Positions 8,196-16,807 of a stretch of 48,221 nucleotides of DNA are shown one piece after another. The notes under the pieces are model-generated. The model had not been told where the DNA came from. It saw only the letters and a list, made by a program, of their open reading frames with translations, and did no database searches. The translations under genes were made by a program, and so were the position numbers. Source of the stretch: JBEEOW01 sp041191405 (GTDB taxonomy: Bacteria; Bacteroidota; Bacteroidia; Cytophagales; UBA9547); the NCBI GenBank assembly GCA_041191405.1, contig JBEEOW010000028.1, positions 1 through 48,221 of the forward strand, written 5' to 3'. How positions within the stretch are numbered: position 1 is the first letter of the stretch; every line of letters starts with the position of its first letter.

Positions 8196-9383
8196 CTATC
8201 CCTTTTCAACCAATTTCCAACCTAACCAAATACAAACCAAACTTAATGCAGCTGCAAAGTAGCCAATGTAATTATAATTTATTAGTTCTCCGGTGGCAGT
8301 TTCAATTACTATCATGCCTGAAACATAAGCTGCCAAACCTGAAGAAAGTTGTTGTAAAGAGCTATTTACACTCATAAAACCGCCTCTAAATTCAGGCTTT
8401 ACTACTGACGACATCAAGGCTTGCGAAGGAATAATCCTTCCTCCACTGATGATGAAAAATACAGATGAAAGTATTAATGCAAGGTATAACGGCGTATGTC
8501 CTAAATTGGTAATTATCAATACTGGAATAACTGCAATCGCTGCAAATACACTGAATACTTTGAATTTACCAAATTTATCAGCCATTTTACCAATTATTGG
8601 ACCTGACACTAAACTTGCTAATCCTCCAAAGAAATATATGAATTTCATGTCTTCTTGTGAAAATCCAACATTGGTATGCATGTAAGTTGCCATAAATGAT
8701 ATTACCGAAAAATGGCTAAACATTAATACAAAGCTCATAGTTAAAGCCATTCGTTGGTTATTATCGGCTATAATTCGAGTAAATACATCAAAGGGATTGG
8801 CAGTTTTAGCTTTTTCAGTAATGTGTTTTGTCATACTTGGTACAAAACGTAAGGCTAATAGCAGAACTACTAAACTTAAACCTGATAATACTGTAAATGG
8901 CGTATGCCAACCATATTCAGCCAGTTTTAAAGCCATAGGTACACCCAAAACCGACGCTGCACCAAATGCACCCATCATTATGCCCATTGCTTGTCCACGG
9001 CGTTCCATAGGGAATGTATCTGCCACCATCGACATCACTTGAGCACCAATTAAACCTCCAAAGAATCCCGCCATAATTCTGGCAGCCATTAAAAGCACAA
9101 AACTATCAGCAATACCACAAGCAAATGTTGCCAATATAAAACCAGAGTAACCGAATAATAATACTTTTTTTCTGTCGAATCTATCTACGTAAGTGGCTGC
9201 TGAAAAACTACTTACAAATGCTGCAATAGCATAACTCGAAATAATAATTGAAAATGAATGAGGTGTTAATGCAAATTTTTCTTTCAACACTGGTCCCAAT
9301 GGCATCATGATCATAAAATCAATGATGTGTGTAAAGTTTACACTGGCAAGTAGGAATATAATTAGTTTTTCTTTGTTAGACAT
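8196..9383 (-). CDS. MFS transporter
   Basis: This 395-residue inner-membrane protein has about twelve hydrophobic segments in two six-helix halves. The loop after the second helix carries D-R-F-D-R-K-K, the major facilitator motif A. The N-terminal H-I-I-D-F-M-I-M-M-P-L-G-P and the helix-4 R-I-M-A-G-F-F-G-G resemble drug/sugar-efflux DHA1 members. The substrate cannot be predicted. It leads a two-gene unit with the small membrane protein behind it. Heptad repeats lie just upstream (9397-9431). Confidence 0.85.
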   Translation of the reverse strand: MSNKEKLIIFLLASVNFTHIIDFMIMMPLGPVLKEKFALTPHSFSIIISSYAIAAFVSSFSAATYVDRFDRKKVLLFGYSGFILATFACGIADSFVLLMAARIMAGFFGGLIGAQVMSMVADTFPMERRGQAMGIMMGAFGAASVLGVPMALKLAEYGWHTPFTVLSGLSLVVLLLALRFVPSMTKHITEKAKTANPFDVFTRIIADNNQRMALTMSFVLMFSHFSVISFMATYMHTNVGFSQEDMKFIYFFGGLASLVSGPIIGKMADKFGKFKVFSVFAAIAVIPVLIITNLGHTPLYLALILSSVFFIISGGRIIPSQALMSSVVKPEFRGGFMSVNSSLQQLSSGLAAYVSGMIVIETATGELINYNYIGYFAAALSLVCIWLGWKLVEKG

Positions 9384-9396
9384 GGGGTGTTTGGAG

Positions 9397-9513
9397 TTAT
9401 CAGTAGTCGGTTATTGGTTGTCAGTTCTTAAGATTTGTACACATTATTGTAAAAAGTTGAATGAGTTAACAGCATTAACTGATTTCTGAAAACCGACAAC
9501 TTATAACTAAAGA
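9397..9513. repeat. Paired inverted heptanucleotide arrays
   Basis: Left array 9397-9431 has units TTATCAG, TAGTCGG, TTATTGG, TTGTCAG, TTCTTAA. Right array 9479-9513 has units CTGATTT, CTGAAAA, CCGACAA, CTTATAA, CTAAAGA. The two are imperfect reverse complements of one another over about 30 bp with a unique 47-bp spacer. The right array ends 2 bp from the stop codon of the next gene (9516). Confidence 0.85.
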
Positions 9514-9515
9514 AA

Positions 9516-10997
9516 CTACTTATTCACATATTTTACTTCAACAAAAACGCCATGTTTATAAATTTCAGATTTAATTAAAGTACCTGTTTCGTTGTAATAC
9601 GATTTAACACCATTTATCTTACCGTTTACAAATTCGTTTTCAGTAGCTTTAATACCGTTTTCGTAGAAAGTTTTATTTGCACCATGTTTAATGTCAGCTT
9701 TGTAAGTAGTTGATTCTTTTATATTTCCATTTGGATAATATTCATAAGTCATACCATTCTTTTTGCCTGCTTGACTGTAATATTCTTTGTATTTTAATAC
9801 TCCAAGAGAGTCATAAATTAGTTTTTGACCTACATTATTGTCTTTTGCAAAAAACTCTTTTGTATATATTTTTCCATTTTCACGGTACGAACTAGCTTCG
9901 CCATCTTTCATACCGTTGAGTAAACTAAATTTTTCATGCAATTTACCACTAGGGTAAAATGTTTTTACTTCAGCCTCAGTTTCGCCATTTGAGTAAATAT
10001 ACTTTTCTTTTATTTTTCCTGATTCATAGTAAAGTAAAGTTTTACCTTCACGTTTACCATTTTCATATTTTACAATATTTTTGATGTTTCCAGATTCATA
10101 AAATGATTTTGTTGTACCGTGTGGAACTCCATTTTTTAAGTTGCCAACTAAAATTAAAACACCTTTGTTGGTATAAGATTTATAAATGCCAGTTTTGCTT
10201 CCTTCTTTAACTTCTGATTCAGTATCTAATTGTCCGTTAGGGTAATATGTTTTGAAAAATCCATGAAGCACACCATTTTTATAATTTTCTTCTGATTTTT
10301 TTGTGCCGTCTTTATAGTAGGTAGTTGTTAAACCATCTTGTTTACCTTTTTTGTATAGTGCTTCTTTTTCAAGTTTTCCCGTATGGTAATAGTGTTTTAA
10401 ACTACCTTCAATATTTCCTCTAACAAAATCGCAAGTTGATTTTACTTGTCCATCAGGGTAAAAATAGGAGAGAGGTCCATGCAATGAATCATTTTGATAA
10501 AATCCTTTTTGAAGAATTTTTCCATCTTCTTCCCAAGAAATAATTATACCATCTTTTTTATTAAATTTATAGTTTAACTGTAATTTTGGTTTGCCAGATT
10601 CATAAAATTCAGAATATAAGCTATCTGCAAAATCGTTTCTGTATAACATAATAGCCTGTAATTTTCCACTTTCATAAAATCTGCGATAAATACCATCTTT
10701 TTTACCAAGATTGTAATTTAACTGAATTTTTAATAAACCATTTTCATGAAATTCAGTGTATAAACTATCAGCTAATCCTTTTTTGTAAACTCTTAATAAT
10801 TCAATTTTCCCACTAGGATAAAACTTTTTGTAAACTCCATTTTTGGTACTATCCTGTATGTTAGTTATAAAATATTCTTCTTTGATTTTGGTTTTCAAAG
10901 TATCATGAAAAGTTAAAACTCTTATTTGGGCATAGCTATTCACTACACCTAAAAGGCAAATTAAAAAGAGAATATGTTTAAATAAATGTTTTATCAT
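9516..10997 (-). CDS. Secreted YwqK/MORN-like repeat protein
   Basis: This 493-residue protein begins with a signal peptide (cleavage after S-Y-A-Q, residue 24) and then consists almost entirely of about 18 degenerate repeats of 22-24 residues. Each repeat has the form (D/H/N)G-x4-(Y/F)-(Y/F)-x-(N/S/D)-G-K, the MORN-variant pattern found in proteins annotated as 'YwqK family antitoxin'. That name is misleading here, because there is no toxin partner, and the export signal suggests a cell-envelope or secreted role. It is flanked on both sides by heptad repeats. Its function is unknown. Confidence 0.8.
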   Translation of the reverse strand: MIKHLFKHILFLICLLGVVNSYAQIRVLTFHDTLKTKIKEEYFITNIQDSTKNGVYKKFYPSGKIELLRVYKKGLADSLYTEFHENGLLKIQLNYNLGKKDGIYRRFYESGKLQAIMLYRNDFADSLYSEFYESGKPKLQLNYKFNKKDGIIISWEEDGKILQKGFYQNDSLHGPLSYFYPDGQVKSTCDFVRGNIEGSLKHYYHTGKLEKEALYKKGKQDGLTTTYYKDGTKKSEENYKNGVLHGFFKTYYPNGQLDTESEVKEGSKTGIYKSYTNKGVLILVGNLKNGVPHGTTKSFYESGNIKNIVKYENGKREGKTLLYYESGKIKEKYIYSNGETEAEVKTFYPSGKLHEKFSLLNGMKDGEASSYRENGKIYTKEFFAKDNNVGQKLIYDSLGVLKYKEYYSQAGKKNGMTYEYYPNGNIKESTTYKADIKHGANKTFYENGIKATENEFVNGKINGVKSYYNETGTLIKSEIYKHGVFVEVKYVNK

Positions 10998-11004
10998 GTT
11001 TAAT

Positions 11005-11094
11005 AGTATAGGGTATGGAGTACTGAGTACAGAGTTAAGGATATTTTCGTAATTATGAATTACTCTGTACCCAGTACTCAGTACTCACTACCAA
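11005..11094. repeat. Paired inverted heptanucleotide arrays, AGTACTG family
   Basis: Left array 11005-11039: AGTATAG, GGTATGG, AGTACTG, AGTACAG, AGTTAAG. Right array 11060-11094: TTACTCT, GTACCCA, GTACTCA, GTACTCA, CTACCAA. The two are reverse complements of each other around a 20-bp spacer. The right array touches the thiolase stop codon at 11096-11098. Confidence 0.85.
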
Positions 11095-11095
11095 C

Positions 11096-12274
11096 TTACA
11101 ATAATTCAATTACAACGGCCGAAGCACCTCCGCCTCCATTACAAATAGCTGCAACCCCAATTTTACCTTTTTTACGTTGTAAAATATTGATAAGTGTTAC
11201 AATAATTCTAGCTCCTGACGCTCCAAGTGGGTGACCTAATGCAACTGCACCTCCCCAAACGTTTACTTTTTCAGGATTTAGGTTTAACGCAATATTATTA
11301 GCAATTGCAACTGCTGAAAATGCCTCGTTTATTTCAAAATAATCAACATCATTGATGCTGATATTAGCTTTTTTGAGTGCTTTGGGAATAGCAATAGATG
11401 GGGCAGTAGTAAACAAAGCTGGTTCTTGGGCGGCATCTGCATAACCAATAATTCTAGCAATAGGAGTTAAGCCTTTTTTTGAAGCTATTTCAGTATTTGT
11501 TATTAATAAAGCTGCTGCTCCATCATTTAATGTTGAAGCATTGGCTGCGGTGATAGTACCTTGTTTATCAAAAACTGGTTTTAATAATGGTAACTTATCA
11601 AAATTAACGCTTTTATATTCTTCGTCTTCAGTGATATAATAGGAATCTTTGCCTTTTTGTGGGATTTCAACAGGTGTAATTTCTGATTTAAAAAATCCAC
11701 TTTGCCAAGCCAATGCAGCTCTTTTATAGGAATTGATAGCGTAATTATCTTGCATTTCACGGGTTATTCCCATGTTTGATGCAGTAGCTTCGGCAGCATT
11801 GCCCATGTGATAGTCGTTATATACATCCCACAAACCATCTTTCAATAAACCATCAGTAAGTTGTGTATGACCAAGTTTGTTTCCAAATCTAACCTTTTCA
11901 GCATAAAATGGAACCGAACTCATGTTTTCCATTCCACCTGCAATTACAATATTTGTATCGCCACAGGCAATACTTTGTGCAGCTTGTATAACCGATTTTG
12001 TACCAGATGCACAAACTTTATTTATTGCTGAACAAACAGTTGAAAAACTCAATCCACCAAAAATTGCAGCTTGTCGGGCTGGTGCTTGACCTAAATTTGC
12101 TTGTAAAACATTTCCCAAAATAACTTCATCAATTTCATTAGCACTTAAACCAGATTGTTGAAGTATGCCTTTTATGACAGTTGCCCCCAAAAGCGGAGCA
12201 GGTATATTACTCAAACTTCCACCAAATGAACCAATAGGGGTTCGTGTTGCTGCTGCTATGATTACCTCTTTCAT
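11096..12274 (-). CDS. Acetyl-CoA C-acetyltransferase (thiolase)
   Basis: This enzyme condenses two acetyl-CoA to acetoacetyl-CoA or does the reverse, in the cytoplasm. At 392 residues it matches the biosynthetic thiolase length. The full catalytic triad is visible: C88 in K-V-C-A-S-G, H348 in G-H-P-L-G-A-S-G, and C378 in C-N-G-G-G-G-A-S, numbered almost exactly as in the Zoogloea enzyme. N316-E-A-F and the N-terminal R-T-P-I-G-S-F-G-G are also typical. The gene stands alone with repeats on both sides, so no pathway partner can be named from context. A role in fatty acid breakdown or ketone-body type metabolism is equally possible. Confidence 0.93.
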   Translation of the reverse strand: MKEVIIAAATRTPIGSFGGSLSNIPAPLLGATVIKGILQQSGLSANEIDEVILGNVLQANLGQAPARQAAIFGGLSFSTVCSAINKVCASGTKSVIQAAQSIACGDTNIVIAGGMENMSSVPFYAEKVRFGNKLGHTQLTDGLLKDGLWDVYNDYHMGNAAEATASNMGITREMQDNYAINSYKRAALAWQSGFFKSEITPVEIPQKGKDSYYITEDEEYKSVNFDKLPLLKPVFDKQGTITAANASTLNDGAAALLITNTEIASKKGLTPIARIIGYADAAQEPALFTTAPSIAIPKALKKANISINDVDYFEINEAFSAVAIANNIALNLNPEKVNVWGGAVALGHPLGASGARIIVTLINILQRKKGKIGVAAICNGGGGASAVVIELL

Positions 12275-12313
12275 AAAATTATAATTTTGGGATTGATACG
12301 GGAATTGGAGTTG

Positions 12314-12362
12314 TTAGTTTTCTGTTTTCAGTAATCGGTTTTCAGTTTTTGGTTTTCAGGTA
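12314..12362. repeat. Heptanucleotide array, TCAGTTT family
   Basis: Seven contiguous 7-bp units: TTAGTTT, TCTGTTT, TCAGTAA, TCGGTTT, TCAGTTT, TTGGTTT, TCAGGTA. It is the inverted counterpart of the array at 12502-12564, about 140 bp away. Confidence 0.88.
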
Positions 12363-12371
12363 ACTATTAAT

Positions 12372-12409
12372 AACCCACCCCTAACCCCTCCTAGGAGGGG
12401 AATATCGAA
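12372..12409. repeat. CCCCTCC/GGAGGGG palindromic element (one arm)
   Basis: AACCCACCCCTAACCCC leads into a perfect 16-bp palindrome CCCCTCCTAGGAGGGG at 12385-12400, followed by AATATCGAA. The same text opens the elements at 27385 and 28292. No matching right arm is visible here. Confidence 0.8.
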
Positions 12410-12501
12410 TGTGAACTTTACTTTTGAGAAATATTGTAGCGCAGAGCTCTGATAATCAATATTTTTTTAAATTGTTATTAAAAGTTCATTTTAATAATCA
12501 A

Positions 12502-12564
12502 CTATCAATTTTCAACTAATAAAAACTGACAACTGACCACTGACAACCGATAACTTACAACTTA
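12502..12564. repeat. Heptanucleotide array, AACTGAC family
   Basis: Nine contiguous 7-bp units: CTATCAA, TTTTCAA, CTAATAA, AAACTGA, CAACTGA, CCACTGA, CAACCGA, TAACTTA, CAACTTA. The last unit includes the stop codon of the gldG-like gene (12562-12564). Confidence 0.88.
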
Positions 12565-14241
12565 TTTAAAATTAGCATACTTTCTTTTTCTCCAGAAAGC
12601 CTTAAGAATACCAAGTAAGATAATTACTACAACAGGTATAACAATATTCCTTGTTTGGATAGTTTTTTTCTGTGCTTCAATTCTGTATTTATCAAGCGGA
12701 CGTAGTTTGATTTCTTTCAAACGAACATTTAATAAACCTTCCTCATCAAGAACATAGTTTATTGCATTCATTACCAAATCCTTATTTGCAAATTTACGAC
12801 GCATAAATGGATCGTAACCCATAGGATAAACTTGCCCAGTTTGTACATTGAATGAGTTGCTCAATACATCTCCATCTGAACAAATAAATATTTTACTTAG
12901 ATTACCTTGTTTAATGATGCCAGGATATTTTTCCTCGTAAAATGGCAATCCTGCAAATGCAGAAGTAAATCTACCTTCAAGTAATAATGCTGAAATCAAG
13001 AAACTGTTTTTAAACTGATCTGGTTTAGGCTCTATTCGTATTTCATTAAACGAAACTTGACGCATACCGCCAAATTTTTGGCTGTATTTTGAGCTCATCA
13101 TTATTGGCGTTTTCTTGATTTTGGGATTGTAAATTGTATCAATTGATGAAACAAATTTGGTATAAACTGCATCCATATTTTTAACAATTGGATGTTTTGC
13201 AAAATTGTTCATCAAAGGATAATATCTCCAAGGAAGTAACTTAATTTGTGGTTGATTCCCCATCATGCCAACATTTACAGGCACATATCCGCTTTGAATA
13301 TCTTGAATTAAATCATTATTTACCCTAAATCCATAATTGAAAAACAACTCATCTAAACCCAAATTATAAGGTAATGGAATTGCTCCAACCGAACGCAAAC
13401 TATCAATACTAATATTTAATGGATCAATGAAAAATAATGCTTTACCACCAGTAACAATAAATTGGTCAATTTTTACTTTTTCATCTTCAGTGAAAGTAAT
13501 AGTTGGTTTAGCCATTATAATTGCGTCATAACCAGCTAGATTTGGTATTTTATTTAAATTAACCGGACGTACTTCATAAAACTGGTTTAAAGTACCCACT
13601 AAATCAGCGATATATAGTGAATCCAACTGACCATTTCCTCTTAAATAAGCAATCTTTTTACGATTGGTATTTGTTAATGATCTAATGGTGTTAATTAATT
13701 CATATTCAAGTCCTTCAATAGATTGATTTAAACCTTCTTCTGGAGACTCAGTTTGACTTCCTTTTAACAATAAAACACCAGCTTCTTTACCTTTATGGCG
13801 AACTACTGCCCCAGGGAAAAGTAGTTTTTCTGTTTTTTTGCCATCTTTTTCATCATAAAGGTTAGTTGGTTGAATACCTTTTTGAACCAATGAATAATAA
13901 AATTCGGTACGAACTTTACCTTCAGGTTTGGTTGATGGATCTAAAAAGCGATATACAATTTTGTTGTTTGCATACACATTAAATTCGTCAAGTTGTTCTT
14001 TAATGCTTGTTTGTAAGCGTTTAAAACCAGCTGGCAAATCTCCTTCAAGGTATATTTCAATAAATACATCTTCCTTGATTTTTCCCAATTCTTTTTTTGA
14101 AGCTTCGGAAATACTGTATCGTTTTTCTTCTGTTAAATCAATTCTAAAAAACTCTTTAGAAGAGATAATATTTACCAAAATAACTACTGCTATTAAAATA
14201 AAGTAGTTTAGTAAATCTTTTGATTTTGTACTTTTTACCAT
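12562..14241 (-). CDS. gldG: GldG-like gliding-motility ABC transporter component
   Basis: This 559-residue protein has one membrane segment near the N-terminus (about 11-27) and one near the C-terminus (about 533-552), with a large extracytoplasmic domain between them. The opening region (I-D-L-T-E-E-K-R-Y-S-I-S) and the mid-section (A-I-I-M-A-K-P, F-I-D-P-L) match the ABC-type auxiliary family that includes GldG. It overlaps the permease gene by 7 bp and follows gldA-gldF on the same strand. GldA/F/G were first described as an ABC transporter linked to gliding in Flavobacterium; what it transports is not settled. The order ATPase-permease-GldG is the basis of the call. Confidence 0.85.
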   Translation of the reverse strand: MVKSTKSKDLLNYFILIAVVILVNIISSKEFFRIDLTEEKRYSISEASKKELGKIKEDVFIEIYLEGDLPAGFKRLQTSIKEQLDEFNVYANNKIVYRFLDPSTKPEGKVRTEFYYSLVQKGIQPTNLYDEKDGKKTEKLLFPGAVVRHKGKEAGVLLLKGSQTESPEEGLNQSIEGLEYELINTIRSLTNTNRKKIAYLRGNGQLDSLYIADLVGTLNQFYEVRPVNLNKIPNLAGYDAIIMAKPTITFTEDEKVKIDQFIVTGGKALFFIDPLNISIDSLRSVGAIPLPYNLGLDELFFNYGFRVNNDLIQDIQSGYVPVNVGMMGNQPQIKLLPWRYYPLMNNFAKHPIVKNMDAVYTKFVSSIDTIYNPKIKKTPIMMSSKYSQKFGGMRQVSFNEIRIEPKPDQFKNSFLISALLLEGRFTSAFAGLPFYEEKYPGIIKQGNLSKIFICSDGDVLSNSFNVQTGQVYPMGYDPFMRRKFANKDLVMNAINYVLDEEGLLNVRLKEIKLRPLDKYRIEAQKKTIQTRNIVIPVVVIILLGILKAFWRKRKYANFK

Positions 14242-14963
14242 TTTCTACTACTTAAAACAAGCTTAGTTGAATACACAAATACCACAATTACAGTCAAGAA
14301 ATAACATAAATCTCTTGAATCAATCAAGCCTTTACTCATTGCTTTGTAATGATAATCAATGCCTAATGAAGAAATAAATGTTGATGCACTACCCCAAAAT
14401 GATAAACCAGCTATGTAATCAAAACCTACATAACTTAAATATGATAGAAATACTGAGCTAATAAAAGCAACAATTTGATTATCAGTAAGTGAAGAACAAA
14501 ATATACCTATTGATGTAAAACTCGCACCTAATAAAAGCAATCCTATATACGAACCTGCTACACCTGCTGAATCAATATTTCCTAATGGCATACCAAGTTG
14601 GTAAATTGTGTAATAAAATATCAGTGTTGGTAATAAACTAATGATAAGTAACAGAATATCAGCTAAATATTTTCCCATTACAATTCCAAAATCACTTACT
14701 GGTTGAGTAAATAACAACTCAATAGTTCCGTTCCTCTTTTCTTCGGCAAATGAACGCATGGTGATTGCAGGAATTAAAAACAAGAATACAAATGGCGCCA
14801 TATTGAACAAAGTACTCATGTCGGCAAAGCCAAATTCGAGTACACTTGTTTGTGGAAATACCCACATAAATAAGCCAATGGTAATAATAAAAACACCTAT
14901 TACTATATAGGCTATGAGCGAGTTAAGGAATGCGTTAAATTCACGTACTAATATAGGCCACAT
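14235..14963 (-). CDS. gldF: GldF-like ABC transporter permease
   Basis: This 242-residue integral membrane protein has about six hydrophobic segments. The motif R-S-F-A-E-E-K-R-N-G-T-I-E-L-L-F-T-Q-P-V after the second segment is the hallmark of ABC-2 type permeases that pair with a CcmA-like ATPase. It starts 4 bp after the gldA stop and overlaps gldG by 7 bp, so the three are translationally coupled. It should form the membrane pore of the GldA-GldF-GldG complex. Confidence 0.88.
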   Translation of the reverse strand: MWPILVREFNAFLNSLIAYIVIGVFIITIGLFMWVFPQTSVLEFGFADMSTLFNMAPFVFLFLIPAITMRSFAEEKRNGTIELLFTQPVSDFGIVMGKYLADILLLIISLLPTLIFYYTIYQLGMPLGNIDSAGVAGSYIGLLLLGASFTSIGIFCSSLTDNQIVAFISSVFLSYLSYVGFDYIAGLSFWGSASTFISSLGIDYHYKAMSKGLIDSRDLCYFLTVIVVFVYSTKLVLSSRKW

Positions 14964-14967
14964 ACTT

Positions 14968-15885
14968 TTACACGTTTTGGGTTAATTGACGGAATACTTT
15001 TTCAAGAGAGTCTTCTTCTTGCTTCAATTCTAATATGGCAACACCTTGATGTGAAATTAGATTGAATATCTCTGTTCTTATGTCGTGGTCAGGTTTGCAA
15101 GAGATAACATACTTTAAGTCACCTGCGCTATCTACTTGAAATACACCGTTTATTTGTTTGAAAATTTCAGGGTCGAGATACTTATCAAGTTGAACTGCAA
15201 TTTTAATATATGCTCCTCTGAATTGTTGAAGGTTTTTCACTTCATCGTCGGTAACAATTTCGCCTTGATTAATGATTACAACTCTACTACAAATTTGCTC
15301 TACTTCTTGCATAATATGTGTTGAAAAAATAACTGTTTTTTGTTTTCCTATTTCTTTGATAAGATTTCGGATTTCAATTAACTGATTAGGATCCAGACCA
15401 GTAGTTGGTTCATCTAAAATTAATACTTTAGGATTATGAACCATTGCTTGCGCCAAACCAACTCTCTGACGGTAGCCTTTTGAAAGTTGACCAATCTTTT
15501 TGTTTTGTTCTTTCTCCAAACCACACAATCCAATCATTTCTTTAACACTATTATTGCGTTTTGATGAAGGTACGCCTTGAATACTTGCTATAAATTGCAG
15601 GTATTCATGTACATACATATCTAAATATAAAGGATTGTGTTCAGGTAAATAGCCAACCAGTTTTTTTACATCCATGGCTTGTGTAAGCACATCATAACCA
15701 CAAACTTTTACCGAACCCGAAGTAGGAGGTAGGAAGCAAGTTGCAATTTTCATGGTGGTAGATTTACCAGCACCATTTGGACCTAAAAAACCAAGAATTT
15801 CGCCTTCTTTTACCGAAAATGAAATATTTTTAATGGCTTTTTGTTTGCCGTATATTTTAGTGAGATTTTCTACAATGACTGACAT
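14968..15885 (-). CDS. gldA: GldA-like ABC transporter ATP-binding protein
   Basis: This 305-residue cytoplasmic ATPase drives the GldF permease. Walker A is at residues 35-43 (G-P-N-G-A-G-K-S-T), the signature at 134-138 (L-S-K-G-Y), Walker B at 154-160 (V-L-I-L-D-E-P), and the switch histidine lies in F-S-T-H-I. About 85 residues follow the nucleotide-binding domain, as in other GldA/CcmA-type proteins. It is the first gene of the gldA-gldF-gldG unit, and heptad repeats fill the region upstream (15891-16006). Gene symbols rest on operon order as well as domains. Confidence 0.9.
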   Translation of the reverse strand: MSVIVENLTKIYGKQKAIKNISFSVKEGEILGFLGPNGAGKSTTMKIATCFLPPTSGSVKVCGYDVLTQAMDVKKLVGYLPEHNPLYLDMYVHEYLQFIASIQGVPSSKRNNSVKEMIGLCGLEKEQNKKIGQLSKGYRQRVGLAQAMVHNPKVLILDEPTTGLDPNQLIEIRNLIKEIGKQKTVIFSTHIMQEVEQICSRVVIINQGEIVTDDEVKNLQQFRGAYIKIAVQLDKYLDPEIFKQINGVFQVDSAGDLKYVISCKPDHDIRTEIFNLISHQGVAILELKQEEDSLEKVFRQLTQNV

Positions 15886-15890
15886 GTTTT

Positions 15891-16006
15891 TTGAGTTTTC
15901 GGTTCTCAGTTTTCGGTTTTCAGTTTTTTCTCAGTTTTTTATTTTCTTAATTATTAATTACTAATTTAAGAAAACTGACTACTGACCACTGAAAACTGAC
16001 AACTTA
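15891..16006. repeat. Paired inverted heptanucleotide arrays upstream of gldA
   Basis: Left array 15891-15937: TTGAGTT, TTCGGTT, CTCAGTT, TTCGGTT, TTCAGTT and two degenerate units. Right array 15972-16006: AAACTGA, CTACTGA, CCACTGA, AAACTGA, CAACTTA. The arrays are inverted relative to each other around a roughly 34-bp AT-rich spacer. The right array ends 2 bp from the yajQ stop codon. Confidence 0.87.
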
Positions 16007-16008
16007 AA

Positions 16009-16497
16009 TTACTTCATATTAATAAACTGCAAAGGAATTTCAAGGTTTGATTGTCTTAATACTGCGATAACAGCTTGAAGTTCATCGATTTTTTTGCTTG
16101 AAACACGTACTTGTTCATCTTGAATAACTGCATCAACTTTAGCTTTGCTATCTTTAATTATTTTGATAATTTTTTTAGCAATTTCTTTGTCAATACCTTG
16201 ACGAACTTTAACTTCTTTTTTAATCAAAGCACCATTTGGAGTTTCTTCTTTACTGAAATCAAAAACCTTTGGGTCAACTTGTTGTTTTAAAGCTCTACTG
16301 ATAAGTACATCTTCAATAGAACCAAGTTTCATTGTATTTTCAGTTAAAATCTGAATTAAAAGATTTTTTTTATCCAGTTCGATAGTTGTTTTACTATCTT
16401 TAAAATCATATCTCGAAGTAATTTCTTTGCGCACTACGTTAACTACGTTATCAACCAACTGTGCATCTACTTTGTTAACAATATCAAATGAAGCCAT
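16009..16497 (-). CDS. yajQ: YajQ family nucleotide-binding protein
   Basis: I chose the ATG at 16497 (M-A-S-F-D-I-V-N-K), which gives the family's typical 162 residues; an upstream TTG would add three unsupported residues. YajQ proteins have two ferredoxin-like domains and bind nucleotides; some bind cyclic di-GMP and act with transcription factors. Diagnostic blocks are S-R-Y-D-F-K-D-S near residue 32, the middle V-K-V-R-Q-G-I-D-K-E-I-A-K-K-I, and the C-terminal I-Q-D-E-Q-V-R-V-S-S-K and R-Q-S-N-L-E-I-P-L-Q-F. It lies between repeat clusters and appears to be its own unit. Confidence 0.92.
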   Translation of the reverse strand: MASFDIVNKVDAQLVDNVVNVVRKEITSRYDFKDSKTTIELDKKNLLIQILTENTMKLGSIEDVLISRALKQQVDPKVFDFSKEETPNGALIKKEVKVRQGIDKEIAKKIIKIIKDSKAKVDAVIQDEQVRVSSKKIDELQAVIAVLRQSNLEIPLQFINMK

Positions 16498-16807
16498 TCT
16501 AATCAAATTCTAATTATTCTGCAAAATAATACAATATTTTGCAGGAATTAAACAATTTGGTAATTATTGTATGAACTAGGGTTTATACAATATCTGATTT
16601 CCAAATTTATACATTAAGCAAATATTTCAAGTAAACATTAAAATGTTTTCATTTTTAATGTTTGCTACGATTTTGACCTTAAAATGAATCTAGTTTTGTG
16701 TAGCAAACATTAATTATTGTTATTTTAATGTTTGTCTTTTTGAGTTTGTGATTTGTTCGAATGAAGGGGAATTGAAAAATAGAGTTTTTTAAATAATAAT
16801 TTGTAAT
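16498..16807. other. 310-bp gap with four alternating AAACATTAA blocks
   Basis: The gap between yajQ and the pentapeptide gene has no open reading frame. The word AAACATTAA occurs in alternating orientation at 16633-16641, 16655-16663, 16705-16713 and 16725-16733. A perfect 14-bp inverted repeat (TTAATGTTTGCTAC, 16655-16668, against 16700-16713) has a 31-bp loop. No T-run follows on either strand, so this is not a clear terminator; it could be an operator or another palindromic repeat family. Confidence 0.6.

Noticed and set aside
8138..8377. Plus-strand frame over the junction of the membrane protein and MFS genes
   Set aside because: It overlaps two better-supported minus-strand genes and has a repetitive Asn/Leu-rich translation.
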